Part shown: piece by piece, positions 22,656 through 30,794 of the stretch
Position numbering within the stretch: position 1 is the stretch's first letter
Layout: each line of letters opens with the position of its first letter
IMG/VR virus record: IMGVR_UViG_3300010396_001260
Coordinates: 1 to 44,011 of that record
Strand: one strand, 5' to 3'
Source: a virus
DNA length: 44,011 nt
Translations under genes and position numbers: made by a program
Notes under the pieces: model-generated
The model's input: only the letters and a program-made list of their open reading frames with translations
Database searches by the model: none
Told to the model about the DNA's origin: nothing

Positions 22656-23993
22656 TTGGGTCAGATTAGCGAATTATTTGTCTCCCTTGGAGTTAAGGGA
22701 AGCGAAAAAACAATATCAGCAATGACGAATGTCCGAGCGGGTCTTGGGGGAATTGCGAGCGCGTCCCTTGAAACCAAAGCGGCAATTGTGGGCGCCATTT
22801 ATGCTCTTGAACGATTGATGAGCACGTCTGCACAACGTGGAACTGATGTTGAAAAATTAAGTATTTTGCTAGGCAAAAGTACAGAAGAGATACAAAAATG
22901 GCAATTTGCTGCACGTCAGGGAAGTGAATCTAATGAAGATTTCGCATCTTCTTTAAAATCAATTTATCAAAAAATGCAAGATTTAAAATGGGGGCGGGGA
23001 CAACCGTCAGGTATTAATTTGCTTGCTGGCGAAGTTGGTTTTGATGAAAAGAAAGCTTATGACGACCCGCTTTATGTTCTTAGGAAAGCACAAGAATTTG
23101 TTAAAAACTCTAAACTTGCTGTCAGTGATCAGAATGATATTTTACGAAGTTTTGGGCTTTCTGATGATGCTATTATCGCAGCACGTAAACAAGTTTTTAA
23201 TCAAGAGAATTTTAATCGTGCTCCTATTTTTAGTAGTGGAGAAGTAAAGAGATTAAATGATGTTAGCGTTATGTGGGATAATTTTGAAAATAAAGTTCAA
23301 ATGTTATTTGGACATTTTACGGCAGCACATGGAAAAGAATTTATAAAAGGTCTTTCTGATGTAGCAACTCAAGCATTTAGGATCGCAGAAGCTTTTGAAA
23401 GAATTGGATCTAATTTAGGGGCATTTAAGCTGATTGGAGATGCCTTTAAAGGTTGGGATACTATATTATCTTCTATAGCAAATATATTAGAAGGAAAAGA
23501 TAAAAAGGGAGATTTTGAAAAAGCTCGAAGATTAAAATTAGATGAAATAAATAATGACCCTATATTACGTGAGCAATATAAAAGAATTAATGAAATAAAT
23601 CAAAAATATGAAGATGAAGCCAAATACATTAAAGAATTTAGTAATGTTGACAAAAATAGTGTAAATATATTAGGTAATTTTTTTAATAATATAAAAGAAA
23701 ATGCACATAGTCTATTATATTCCACAGCAAAATCTTTTTCTGATTTAGTTCAAGGAAATGACAATAATTACGGGTTCACTGATTATAGTCATGGAGTCAT
23801 GAAATTTTTTGAAAATAATGTTTCACCATTATTAAGAACTAATCCAAATAATACTGGTGCTAATAATACAAACATAAATCAAAATCTTTATTTTCAACAT
23901 GAAGGGAAAGATGCAGTACAAATTGGAAATTCCGTCCAACAAGCTTTTTCTGATGCGTATAAACAAGCATTTGGCCAAAGTCAGGTAACATAA
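22656..23993 (+). CDS. Tail tape measure protein (short)
   Basis: A 445-residue protein directly after the chaperone pair. It opens with the usual start (ISELFVSLGVKGSEKTISAM, then ASLETKAAIVGAIYALERL with a hydrophobic helix), followed by a long helical region (KLSILLGKSTEEIQKWQFAARQ) and an Asn-rich end with NNTNINQNLYFQ. The start is TTG at 22656 with AAAGGA about 7 bases ahead; no ATG fits better. At roughly 1.5 Å per residue the tail would be about 65 nm, short for a myovirus. Confidence 0.85.
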   Translation: MGQISELFVSLGVKGSEKTISAMTNVRAGLGGIASASLETKAAIVGAIYALERLMSTSAQRGTDVEKLSILLGKSTEEIQKWQFAARQGSESNEDFASSLKSIYQKMQDLKWGRGQPSGINLLAGEVGFDEKKAYDDPLYVLRKAQEFVKNSKLAVSDQNDILRSFGLSDDAIIAARKQVFNQENFNRAPIFSSGEVKRLNDVSVMWDNFENKVQMLFGHFTAAHGKEFIKGLSDVATQAFRIAEAFERIGSNLGAFKLIGDAFKGWDTILSSIANILEGKDKKGDFEKARRLKLDEINNDPILREQYKRINEINQKYEDEAKYIKEFSNVDKNSVNILGNFFNNIKENAHSLLYSTAKSFSDLVQGNDNNYGFTDYSHGVMKFFENNVSPLLRTNPNNTGANNTNINQNLYFQHEGKDAVQIGNSVQQAFSDAYKQAFGQSQVT

Positions 23994-23994
23994 A

Positions 23995-24906
23995 ATGTCA
24001 TTACCCACTATTTCGCCAGCTTCATCATTACTTTCAAACGCAACTACTACTGCAACAAATTTAGGAAATTTGATTGTTGTTACTCCTAGTCAAACACAAG
24101 GATATCAACCACAAAATCCACCAAATGCAGATGGCACACCTTCAAAATTGGTGCAACCAAAGTCATTTCTTTTTGATTATGAAGGGGAGCAAACTTCTGA
24201 TTTAGTTTCCGATATTACAGATCATTACATTGAAGATAATACTGCAATACAAGACCAGATTGCTCTTAATCCTGTACGAGTAACAACCAAAGGATTTGTC
24301 TCTGAATTAAATGATGTGCCACCGATTTTTTTGAAAACCTTAAAACAAATTACACAAAAATTAACAGCAATTGGTTCTTATGCTCCTGGTATCTCTGCGA
24401 CTGCTTTACTAGCATATAACCAAGCTTTTCAAGCGTATCAAATTGCAACAAATTTAGTTAATGCTGCGGTGTCTGCTTGGTCTTCTTTATCTGGTGGAGG
24501 GGGTACAAGTGTAATAAGTGGAGAGGGAGATTTCCCAATTGTTTTGCAATTAAACCAAAATAAACAACAAACTGCATTTCAATTGTTTTATGGTTATTGG
24601 CAAACTCGAACTTTATTTACAGTGCAAACACCATGGGCTATTTTTCAAAATATGGCTATTGAGAAAATTCACGTAATCCAAAGTGAGGATACTCCAACTT
24701 TTTCAACATTTGAATGCACATTTAAACAAATAAGAACTGTTCAATCAGCAACAACTTTACCACAAAGTGCGAAATCTCAAGGGCGATTAGCTAATCAATC
24801 TTCGCCAGCTAGCAGCCAAGGTGTATCTACTCCTCCTAGTAGATTATCGCTTACAGATGGATTAACAGGCCCTACCTCAGCAAGTTTTCCACCGGGGTTA
24901 TTTTAA
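23995..24906 (+). CDS. Dit-like baseplate hub-proximal protein
   Basis: A 303-residue protein. The segment FLFDYEGEQTSDLVSDITDH (about 58-77) followed by YIEDNTAIQDQIALNPVRVT and a KGFVSEL strand is the signature of Dit-like phage tail proteins of myoviruses. A helical middle (about 110-160), then a second strand set (LNQNKQQTAFQLFYGYW, WAIFQNMAIEKIHVIQSEDT), and a Ser/Pro-rich tail. It would join tube to baseplate. It follows the tape measure by one base. Confidence 0.75.
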   Translation: MSLPTISPASSLLSNATTTATNLGNLIVVTPSQTQGYQPQNPPNADGTPSKLVQPKSFLFDYEGEQTSDLVSDITDHYIEDNTAIQDQIALNPVRVTTKGFVSELNDVPPIFLKTLKQITQKLTAIGSYAPGISATALLAYNQAFQAYQIATNLVNAAVSAWSSLSGGGGTSVISGEGDFPIVLQLNQNKQQTAFQLFYGYWQTRTLFTVQTPWAIFQNMAIEKIHVIQSEDTPTFSTFECTFKQIRTVQSATTLPQSAKSQGRLANQSSPASSQGVSTPPSRLSLTDGLTGPTSASFPPGLF

Positions 24907-24907
24907 A

Positions 24908-25252
24908 ATGTATTTAATCCAACAAATTACTGATAGCCCATCACAAGAACAATCATTGTTATTATATAATGGAAATACGTTAACGTTAGATTTATATTTT
25001 AATGAAACTCAACAAGGATGGTTTGCTAATTTAATTTATAATAATTTTGTTTTAAATGGGATTAGAATAACAGTAAGTCCAAATATGTTGAATCAATTCA
25101 GAAATCAAATTCCTTTTGGGCTTGGATGTTTTACTAAATTATTGCGAGAACCCTCTCTACAACAAGATTTTTTAACTAATAATTTTCAACTTTATATTTT
25201 AGATCAAACTGAGGTTGATGACTATAATCAAATTTTAAGCTCGAAGGCATAA
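24908..25252 (+). CDS. Baseplate plug/hub protein, Pam3 gp18-like
   Basis: A 114-residue beta protein (QEQSLLLYNGNTLTLDLYF, QQGWFANLIYNNFVLNGIRIT, LLREPSLQQDFLTNNFQLYILDQ). The pattern of a short strand, 'GWFANL' pair, 'GIRIT', then 'LLRE' helix matches the small plug protein found between Dit-like and hub genes in Pam3-type baseplates. The family match is from memory of the pattern and moderate in certainty. It lies one base after the Dit-like gene. Confidence 0.6.
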   Translation: MYLIQQITDSPSQEQSLLLYNGNTLTLDLYFNETQQGWFANLIYNNFVLNGIRITVSPNMLNQFRNQIPFGLGCFTKLLREPSLQQDFLTNNFQLYILDQTEVDDYNQILSSKA

Positions 25253-25253
25253 T

Positions 25254-26183
25254 ATGGCTCAAGTTAAGTTTGATAGAAATTATTTTTTAACAATAGAGCT
25301 TGCTGATAGGTCCGAATTAACTATTTTTTTACCCGCTACTATTGAATTTAATATCACGCGAAACATACTTTCTTCGGCAAATAATTGTGAAATACGATTA
25401 TATAATCTCTCCCCAAAAAATCGTGATCTAATTCGATTTGATTTTTCAGATTATGGAACGTCTTTTCGTAAAGTAAAATTAAATGCAGGATATGGTACAA
25501 ATTTGCCACAAATATTTATCGGAAATATTAATCAAGCCTGGTCTTTTCGAGAAGGAACTGAATTTGTTACTACGATTCAATGCTTTGATGGTGGAGACTC
25601 TTTTGTAAACGGGGCTATTCCGGGGACTGCTACATTTCCTGCTGGAACTCCTATGCAGACTGTTTATAAAACTTTAATGGGATATTTGCCAGATATCTCA
25701 TTTGGCGCAATTGGTGATTCTTTTATTTATGGAGAAGGAGGTTCTATATTATCAACAACTCGATCTTCATCTTATACAGGAAATGTAGTAGAAAATTTGA
25801 GAGCTTTGAGCGGAAGTGCTTTTTTTATCGATAATGGAAAATCGTATATTTTAGGTAATAATGAATACATTTCTGGTTCTATTTCGGAAATAAATTCTCA
25901 AAGTGGATTATTAAATACACCTCTTAGAGAACGTAATCAAGTCACACTCGAAATGGTATTTGAACCTTATTTAAAAGTTGGGCAACGAATTAATTTAGAA
26001 ACGCAAACATTCTCTCGATTAAATAGTTCAAGTGAAAATACAACAGCGAATGTAAATGGATTATATAAAATAGTGTCATTAAATCATAAGGGTTTAATTT
26101 CTGGCGCAATATGTGGAAAAGCTATCACAACGGTAGGTTTTTTCTCAGGATTAGCGCCGTTAAAACGAGTGGGACCATTATGA
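25254..26183 (+). CDS. Baseplate hub protein (gp27 / gpD-like)
   Basis: A 309-residue protein built of two similar barrel halves: SSANNCEIRLYNLSPKNRDLIR, VKLNAGYGTNLPQIFIGNIN, TTIQCFDGGDSFVNG (first half) and a second half with ENLRALSGSAFFIDNGKSYI and QVTLEMVFEPYLKVGQRINLET. This is typical of gp27-like hubs of simple myoviruses. It forms the trimeric hub that holds the spike encoded next. The C-terminus ends where the spike gene begins (ATGA overlap). Confidence 0.8.
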   Translation: MAQVKFDRNYFLTIELADRSELTIFLPATIEFNITRNILSSANNCEIRLYNLSPKNRDLIRFDFSDYGTSFRKVKLNAGYGTNLPQIFIGNINQAWSFREGTEFVTTIQCFDGGDSFVNGAIPGTATFPAGTPMQTVYKTLMGYLPDISFGAIGDSFIYGEGGSILSTTRSSSYTGNVVENLRALSGSAFFIDNGKSYILGNNEYISGSISEINSQSGLLNTPLRERNQVTLEMVFEPYLKVGQRINLETQTFSRLNSSSENTTANVNGLYKIVSLNHKGLISGAICGKAITTVGFFSGLAPLKRVGPL

Positions 26184-26920
26184 GTAATCCAACAATAAAT
26201 CAAAACATAAATCCTGTCCGAGAACCCAATTTAAAAGATGTTCTTGATTTATATCAAAAACAAACAATGTTAAATTTGAATTGTCATCATCTTGGAACGA
26301 TTCAAAGTTTTGATTCAAAAAAACAAACTGTACAAGTTACGATAAATTATAAACGCACTTATTTTAAATTCGAAGGCCAGAACTCAAAATATGTGTCAAA
26401 TCTAGTTGATTATCCAATTATTGCAGATTGTCCTTTGATCGTTCTTGGGGGCGGTACAACAAGAATAACATTTCCAGTAAAAAAAGGTGATCAGTGCATT
26501 TTGTTATTTAACGACCGAGATATAGATAATTGGTTCCAAGGATCAACTACAAGTGCCAATCAGACGCCGAGACTCCATGCTTTTAGCGATGCCATCGCTT
26601 TGATTGGGCCAAATAATCTCAATACTGTGATTTCTAATTATGACGCTGTGAGAGCTCTCATAACGAATGGAACAGTTAAGAACGGTATCAACCCTCAGAC
26701 AAATAAGTTAACATTGACAAATGGAACATCGTTGAATGATTTGTTACAAAATCTTTGTACACAACTTGAGAATTTGACAACGCAATTGGCGGCATTGACT
26801 GTAACGAATGTAGTTATTGGAGGGTCAAACAGTGGCGTACCAGCTAATGCGGCAGAAATTACAGCAATTGGCACAAATATTTCAGGAATAGCGACGCAAA
26901 TCTCAACTTTAATTGAATGA
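26180..26920 (+). CDS. Baseplate central spike, Gp138-like OB-fold
   Basis: A 246-residue spike. Residues about 30-125 form the Gp138/gp5-type OB domain (LNCHHLGTIQSFDSKKQTVQ, CPLIVLGGGTTRITFPVKKG, DQCILLFNDRDIDNWFQG), followed by LHAFSDAIALIG and a repetitive C-terminal stalk with coiled-coil character (LLQNLCTQLENLTTQLAALT). The spike punctures the outer membrane. The frame runs upstream to 26111, but the start is the ATG at 26180 overlapping the hub stop. There is no lysozyme domain. Confidence 0.85.
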   Translation: MSNPTINQNINPVREPNLKDVLDLYQKQTMLNLNCHHLGTIQSFDSKKQTVQVTINYKRTYFKFEGQNSKYVSNLVDYPIIADCPLIVLGGGTTRITFPVKKGDQCILLFNDRDIDNWFQGSTTSANQTPRLHAFSDAIALIGPNNLNTVISNYDAVRALITNGTVKNGINPQTNKLTLTNGTSLNDLLQNLCTQLENLTTQLAALTVTNVVIGGSNSGVPANAAEITAIGTNISGIATQISTLIE

Positions 26921-26927
26921 GTGAAAT

Positions 26928-27287
26928 ATGATAGTACGAGCGCTAGATACAAATGGAGATTGGACTTTTGGCAAAGGTCGTAATAATTATTTGTCGGGAA
27001 ATCCAGCAGTCATTCAGAACATAAAAACTAGATTATTGTGTTTTCTTGGAGATTGTTTTTTTGATATTACAGCGGGTATAGACTGGTTTAATTTACTTGG
27101 TGGTTCTAAAAATCAAACTGCCATAAGTTTAAATGTTAGTTCTACTATTTTAAATACGCAATTTGTTGTAGGTATTAAACAACTTACTATTGGATTAAAC
27201 AACAATCGTTCATTCTCTGTTTCATATCAAGCTCAAACAGTTTATTCATTAACCGGTGATTCTTTTCAATACTCGTTAGGAGTTTAA
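26928..27287 (+). CDS. Baseplate wedge protein, gp25-like
   Basis: A 119-residue gp25/W-like protein. DWTFGKGRNNYLSGNPAVIQ, NIKTRLLCFLGDCFFD and AGIDWFNLLG are the family core (normally 'W.fg.g...y......v.q.i..rL....gewfld...G..y...l'). It starts the attachment of sheath to baseplate and acts with baseplate J. It ends directly where baseplate J starts, no gap. Length typical. Confidence 0.85.
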   Translation: MIVRALDTNGDWTFGKGRNNYLSGNPAVIQNIKTRLLCFLGDCFFDITAGIDWFNLLGGSKNQTAISLNVSSTILNTQFVVGIKQLTIGLNNNRSFSVSYQAQTVYSLTGDSFQYSLGV

Positions 27288-29105
27288 ATGCCAAATGCTC
27301 TTACTGCTAGCGGTTTAACTATTGCTACACAAGCTGAATTACTTTCTACTTTTACTCAAAATCTACAAGCAATTTATGGGTCTGATATTGATTTAAGTTC
27401 AAATACTCCAGACGGACAATGGTTAAATATTATCATTCAATCGATATTAGATTTAGAAGATTTAGTCTTACAGATTTATAATTCAATGGACCCTGATAAT
27501 GCAATAGGAACTCAGCTTGATCAACGTGCGGCTATTAACGGAATTCAACGACAAAGTGGTACATTTTCTACAGTAGATGTTACTTTAGTTTTAACACAAT
27601 CAGTAGATATTTATGGACTCGATCAATCTGATGAAGATGTTTACACAGTTTCAGATAATATTGGCAATCGTTGGTTTCTTCAAAATACACAATTAGGTGT
27701 GGGTCCTGGTACCGTTACGTATTCATTTCGAGCGGAATTTACTGGGGCTGTTGCTGCGACTCCTAATTCGATAAATGTCCCTGTTACAATCGTTCTCGGG
27801 GTCTCATTAATAAATAATGGTTCAAGTCAAAGTATTTTAGGAATAAATGAAGAGACTGATGCGTCAGTAAGAATACGTCGACAAATATCTATTGCTATCT
27901 CTTCACAAGGATATGTTCAAGGACTTCTTGCTACACTTGAGAACATAAATGGAATTTCTAGCGCACTTGTCTTTGAAAATACAACAAATACAACTGACGA
28001 TAATGGGGTTCCTGGTCACTCGATTTGGGTAATTGTAGATGGGATCCCTACAATAAATCCAGTTGCAGCATGGTCTTCGACAACTGAATATTCATATGGT
28101 GATATTGTAACATCTGCGGGTGTTAATTACATTTCCTGGAGAAATAATAATTTAAATAACTTAGTTTCTGATACATTTTATTGGGGTGTTTATAATCCAA
28201 TTGCTCAAGCGATTTATAATAAAAGAAATGCCGGTTGTGGTATGTTTGGAATAACCACTTATGTTGTTACTCAAATAGATGGTAGCTTTTTCATTGTTTC
28301 ATGGGATGTAGTTTTAGAACAAAATCTATTTATCGCATTTACTGCAACCTCAATTGATGGGGTTAACCCGCCAAACATTGCTGCGATAAAAGATTATCTT
28401 GTAGCTAACTATACTTTTGCAGTTAATCAAGAAATAAATATTAATCAAATGGCTACTCTTGTTCAGAAAGCGGATTCGAATTGTTTAGTTACAAATGCAG
28501 GATTAAGCTTATCTTTAGTACAAATTGCAACTCTTTCAGGGATTGCAGCAAGTGGTACTTTTGAATTTAGATATAACGGAAATAATACTGCGGCAATAAA
28601 TTGGGACGATTCTGTCAGTACAATTCAAACAAAATTAAGAGCAGTTTCTGGATTAAGTGCTGCGACCGTAACAGGTTCAATAGCTAGTCAAACATTGACT
28701 ATTACATTAAATAGTGATTTATCTGAAACTTTAATAACAGTTGTTTCTAATAGTTTACAAACAAGTGGAGCTGTGAATATAACATTTTCATTCAATGAAG
28801 GATATTCAAATACTCTCTCACCGTCTGAAAAAAAGAATAAATTCTCATTAAATGAAAATAACATCATTATTTTACCTATGATTTTATCTCCAACAACTGT
28901 GAGTGTTGCAAAATTAGCAACTCAGCAATTCACTGGTTTAGGTGGATATGGAACTTTAATTTACTCTATGCAATCAAATCCTTCTGGTGGATCGATAAAT
29001 TCATCAACTGGACTTTATACAGCAGGGTCTAGTTCTGGCACTGATGTTGCAAAAGTAACAGATGCTTTTGGAAATACAGCTACCGCAACGATAACGGTGT
29101 CATAA
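27288..29105 (+). CDS. Baseplate J protein with inserted CBM-like and C-terminal extra domains
   Basis: A 605-residue baseplate wedge protein. The J core is residues 1-259 and 304-405 (LDQRAAINGIQRQSGTFSTV, INEETDASVRIRRQ, the QGYVQGLLATLENINGISSA helix, and the INQMATLVQKAD end). A 44-residue CBM5/12-like module (260-303; WSSTTEYSYGDIV, then FYW) interrupts the core. After it come the genome's dispersed beta domain (410-502) and an Ig-like domain (533-605). All inserts are expected at the outer edge of the baseplate. It is much longer than ordinary J proteins. Confidence 0.85.
   Translation: MPNALTASGLTIATQAELLSTFTQNLQAIYGSDIDLSSNTPDGQWLNIIIQSILDLEDLVLQIYNSMDPDNAIGTQLDQRAAINGIQRQSGTFSTVDVTLVLTQSVDIYGLDQSDEDVYTVSDNIGNRWFLQNTQLGVGPGTVTYSFRAEFTGAVAATPNSINVPVTIVLGVSLINNGSSQSILGINEETDASVRIRRQISIAISSQGYVQGLLATLENINGISSALVFENTTNTTDDNGVPGHSIWVIVDGIPTINPVAAWSSTTEYSYGDIVTSAGVNYISWRNNNLNNLVSDTFYWGVYNPIAQAIYNKRNAGCGMFGITTYVVTQIDGSFFIVSWDVVLEQNLFIAFTATSIDGVNPPNIAAIKDYLVANYTFAVNQEININQMATLVQKADSNCLVTNAGLSLSLVQIATLSGIAASGTFEFRYNGNNTAAINWDDSVSTIQTKLRAVSGLSAATVTGSIASQTLTITLNSDLSETLITVVSNSLQTSGAVNITFSFNEGYSNTLSPSEKKNKFSLNENNIIILPMILSPTTVSVAKLATQQFTGLGGYGTLIYSMQSNPSGGSINSSTGLYTAGSSSGTDVAKVTDAFGNTATATITVS
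28065..28196 (+). repeat. CBM5/12-like module inside baseplate J
   Basis: Encodes J residues 260-303. Pattern W--TT-Y--GD-V---G--Y-SW-NN, ending in an aromatic cluster. The related module in the fibre lies at 31065-31190. CBM5/12 domains bind chitin-like or other polysaccharides. Confidence 0.55.
28515..28793 (+). repeat. Dispersed ~90-residue beta domain, copy 3 (in baseplate J)
   Basis: Encodes J residues 410-502: SGTFEFRYNGNNTAAINW, IQTKLRAVSGLSAATVTGS and SNSLQTSGAVNITF fit the shared pattern. Confidence 0.75.
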
Positions 29106-29860
29106 TGACAATAATATTATCAATAAAGAAAACTATTGGCATTGGAGATGCTATTTGGTTTACGACAGTGCCAGAGAATTATTTTCGGAGCACTGGACAA
29201 AAAGTTATTGATGACACTCATCACTGGGTTTTAGATAATAATCCATATGTGATTCGTAATCCTGATAAAGAAACATTAAAATTATCGAAGTTACTTTATG
29301 GTTGGAATCATAATCCAAGATGGATGCCAAAAAATCGAAGTTGTTTTACATCAATGGCTGAACAACATGCAGGGAATTTAGGTATAGATTGCTTTATTAG
29401 ACACCCTAGATTATATGCGTATGAGGATTTCCCATATGAAAAAAGAGAGAAAATTTTATTACAAACTCAAGGTCTTTCTCATGGAAAAATGCCTAACCAT
29501 ATTATTGAACACGTCTTTAAAAAATACAAAGGTATGCCCCTCTTTCACATCGGAGTATCCTTCGATTGTGATATCCAAATACCGAAATTAGAAACGCCTA
29601 CATTATGGGATTTAGTGAGAGAAATTTCTCAATGTAAAATGCTCATAGGGCTTGATTCTGGTCCCTCATGGATTGCCGCATGTTATCCTGATGTGATTGT
29701 AAAAAAAGTTCGAATGAAACCTGATTTAGATGTTTTAAAAGATTGGATACCGCTTGATGTAAATAATATACATGCCATATGGGATGATTTACAACTTCAA
29801 CACATATACAATCAATCTGAAAATGATGTCGGTTTTACATCAAGCTATTTGAGGATTTAA
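29105..29860 (+). CDS. Glycosyltransferase family 9-like protein within the baseplate genes
   Basis: A 251-residue protein with the two ends of a GT9 enzyme: GIGDAIWFTTVPE near 12-24 (nucleotide-sugar or acceptor glycine loop) and QCKMLIGLDSGPSWIAACYP near 181-200 (the GT9 'D-G--H-A' loop, here with Ser-Gly-Pro). It is shorter than heptosyltransferases (about 320-350), so the N-terminal fold is trimmed. It is inserted between baseplate J and the gpI-like gene with 1-base overlaps on both sides. It may modify host LPS or glycosylate tail proteins. Confidence 0.65.
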   Translation: MTIILSIKKTIGIGDAIWFTTVPENYFRSTGQKVIDDTHHWVLDNNPYVIRNPDKETLKLSKLLYGWNHNPRWMPKNRSCFTSMAEQHAGNLGIDCFIRHPRLYAYEDFPYEKREKILLQTQGLSHGKMPNHIIEHVFKKYKGMPLFHIGVSFDCDIQIPKLETPTLWDLVREISQCKMLIGLDSGPSWIAACYPDVIVKKVRMKPDLDVLKDWIPLDVNNIHAIWDDLQLQHIYNQSENDVGFTSSYLRI

Positions 29861-30783
29861 TGGGAACAACACTTGACCTTGTAAATTATTATGCAAAACT
29901 TCTCATTTTTCAATATGAAAATAAGCCAAATGCGTATAATACAATTTTAACAAGCATAACTCCAATTGTAATGGCTCAACAATCAGTTCAAACTATTTCG
30001 TTTTCTCCATCACCAACTTCAGGAACTTTTGTTTTATCTTATTCAGGTGTTGAAACTTCTGCAATAAATTGGAACGATTCTACTGCGACAATACAAACTC
30101 AATTAAGAACTATTCCAGCATTAAATCAAGTTACTATAACTGGCTCTATTGCAAGTGGATTAACAGTTAATTTTGTCGGTTTAACCCAAGTAGCTCAAAT
30201 TCTAGTTGCAATTAATAATACTCTCATGAATAGTTCAATTCCAGTTAAAATAGATATTGAAGAAACTGATTTAACATTGCCTCTTGCTATACAAAACGCT
30301 TTTAATTTAGATACAGCAGTGGGAGTTCAACTCGATACCTTAGGTAAATATGCGGGTGTGACAAGAGTTGTTAACACGCCAAGTAGAGTTATTACACTTA
30401 ATGATGACGATTTTAGAACATTAATGAAATTTGCAATTGTACAAAATAATTCAGGAAGTTCTCTACAACAAATAGAAAATAATCTGAATATATTCTTTTC
30501 AGGTAAATTTATTGTAACTGATTATAAGACTATGGTTATATCTTATATATTTTCAAGTACTCTAGGAAGTGCAGATTTTTTCACGGCTTTAATTAAAGAA
30601 AATTTAATTCCTCGTCCCATGGCTGTAGGTATTTTTATTATTGCTCCTCCAGTAATTGATTCATTTTTTGGTTATAGTTTTTATGAAACTGGTGGGATAA
30701 ATCCGAATGTAAAACCATATAATACATATGAAGATTTTGATAATACTTGGCTTTATTTACAATATCAGGATTTTATTTTTTAA
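29860..30783 (+). CDS. gpI / DUF2612-like baseplate protein with inserted domain
   Basis: A 307-residue protein. The start (LVNYYAKLLIFQYENKPNA) and the part from about 140 (IQNAFNLDTAVGVQLDTLGKYAGVTR) match DUF2612, the gpI-like protein that links fibres to the baseplate. The two halves are split by the dispersed beta domain at residues 42-135. The C-terminal part (LIKENLIPRPMAVGIFII, then an aromatic tail YNTYEDFDNTWLYLQYQDF) follows the family. It comes right after the GT9-like gene. Confidence 0.8.
   Translation: MGTTLDLVNYYAKLLIFQYENKPNAYNTILTSITPIVMAQQSVQTISFSPSPTSGTFVLSYSGVETSAINWNDSTATIQTQLRTIPALNQVTITGSIASGLTVNFVGLTQVAQILVAINNTLMNSSIPVKIDIEETDLTLPLAIQNAFNLDTAVGVQLDTLGKYAGVTRVVNTPSRVITLNDDDFRTLMKFAIVQNNSGSSLQQIENNLNIFFSGKFIVTDYKTMVISYIFSSTLGSADFFTALIKENLIPRPMAVGIFIIAPPVIDSFFGYSFYETGGINPNVKPYNTYEDFDNTWLYLQYQDFIF
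29983..30264 (+). repeat. Dispersed ~90-residue beta domain, copy 4 (in gpI-like protein)
   Basis: Encodes residues 42-135: SGTFVLSYSGVETSAINW, IQTQLRTIPALNQVTITGS and NNTLMNSSIPVKIDI fit the shared pattern. The insertion is inside an otherwise continuous DUF2612 protein. Confidence 0.75.
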
Positions 30784-30794
30784 AGAGGTTTTAA

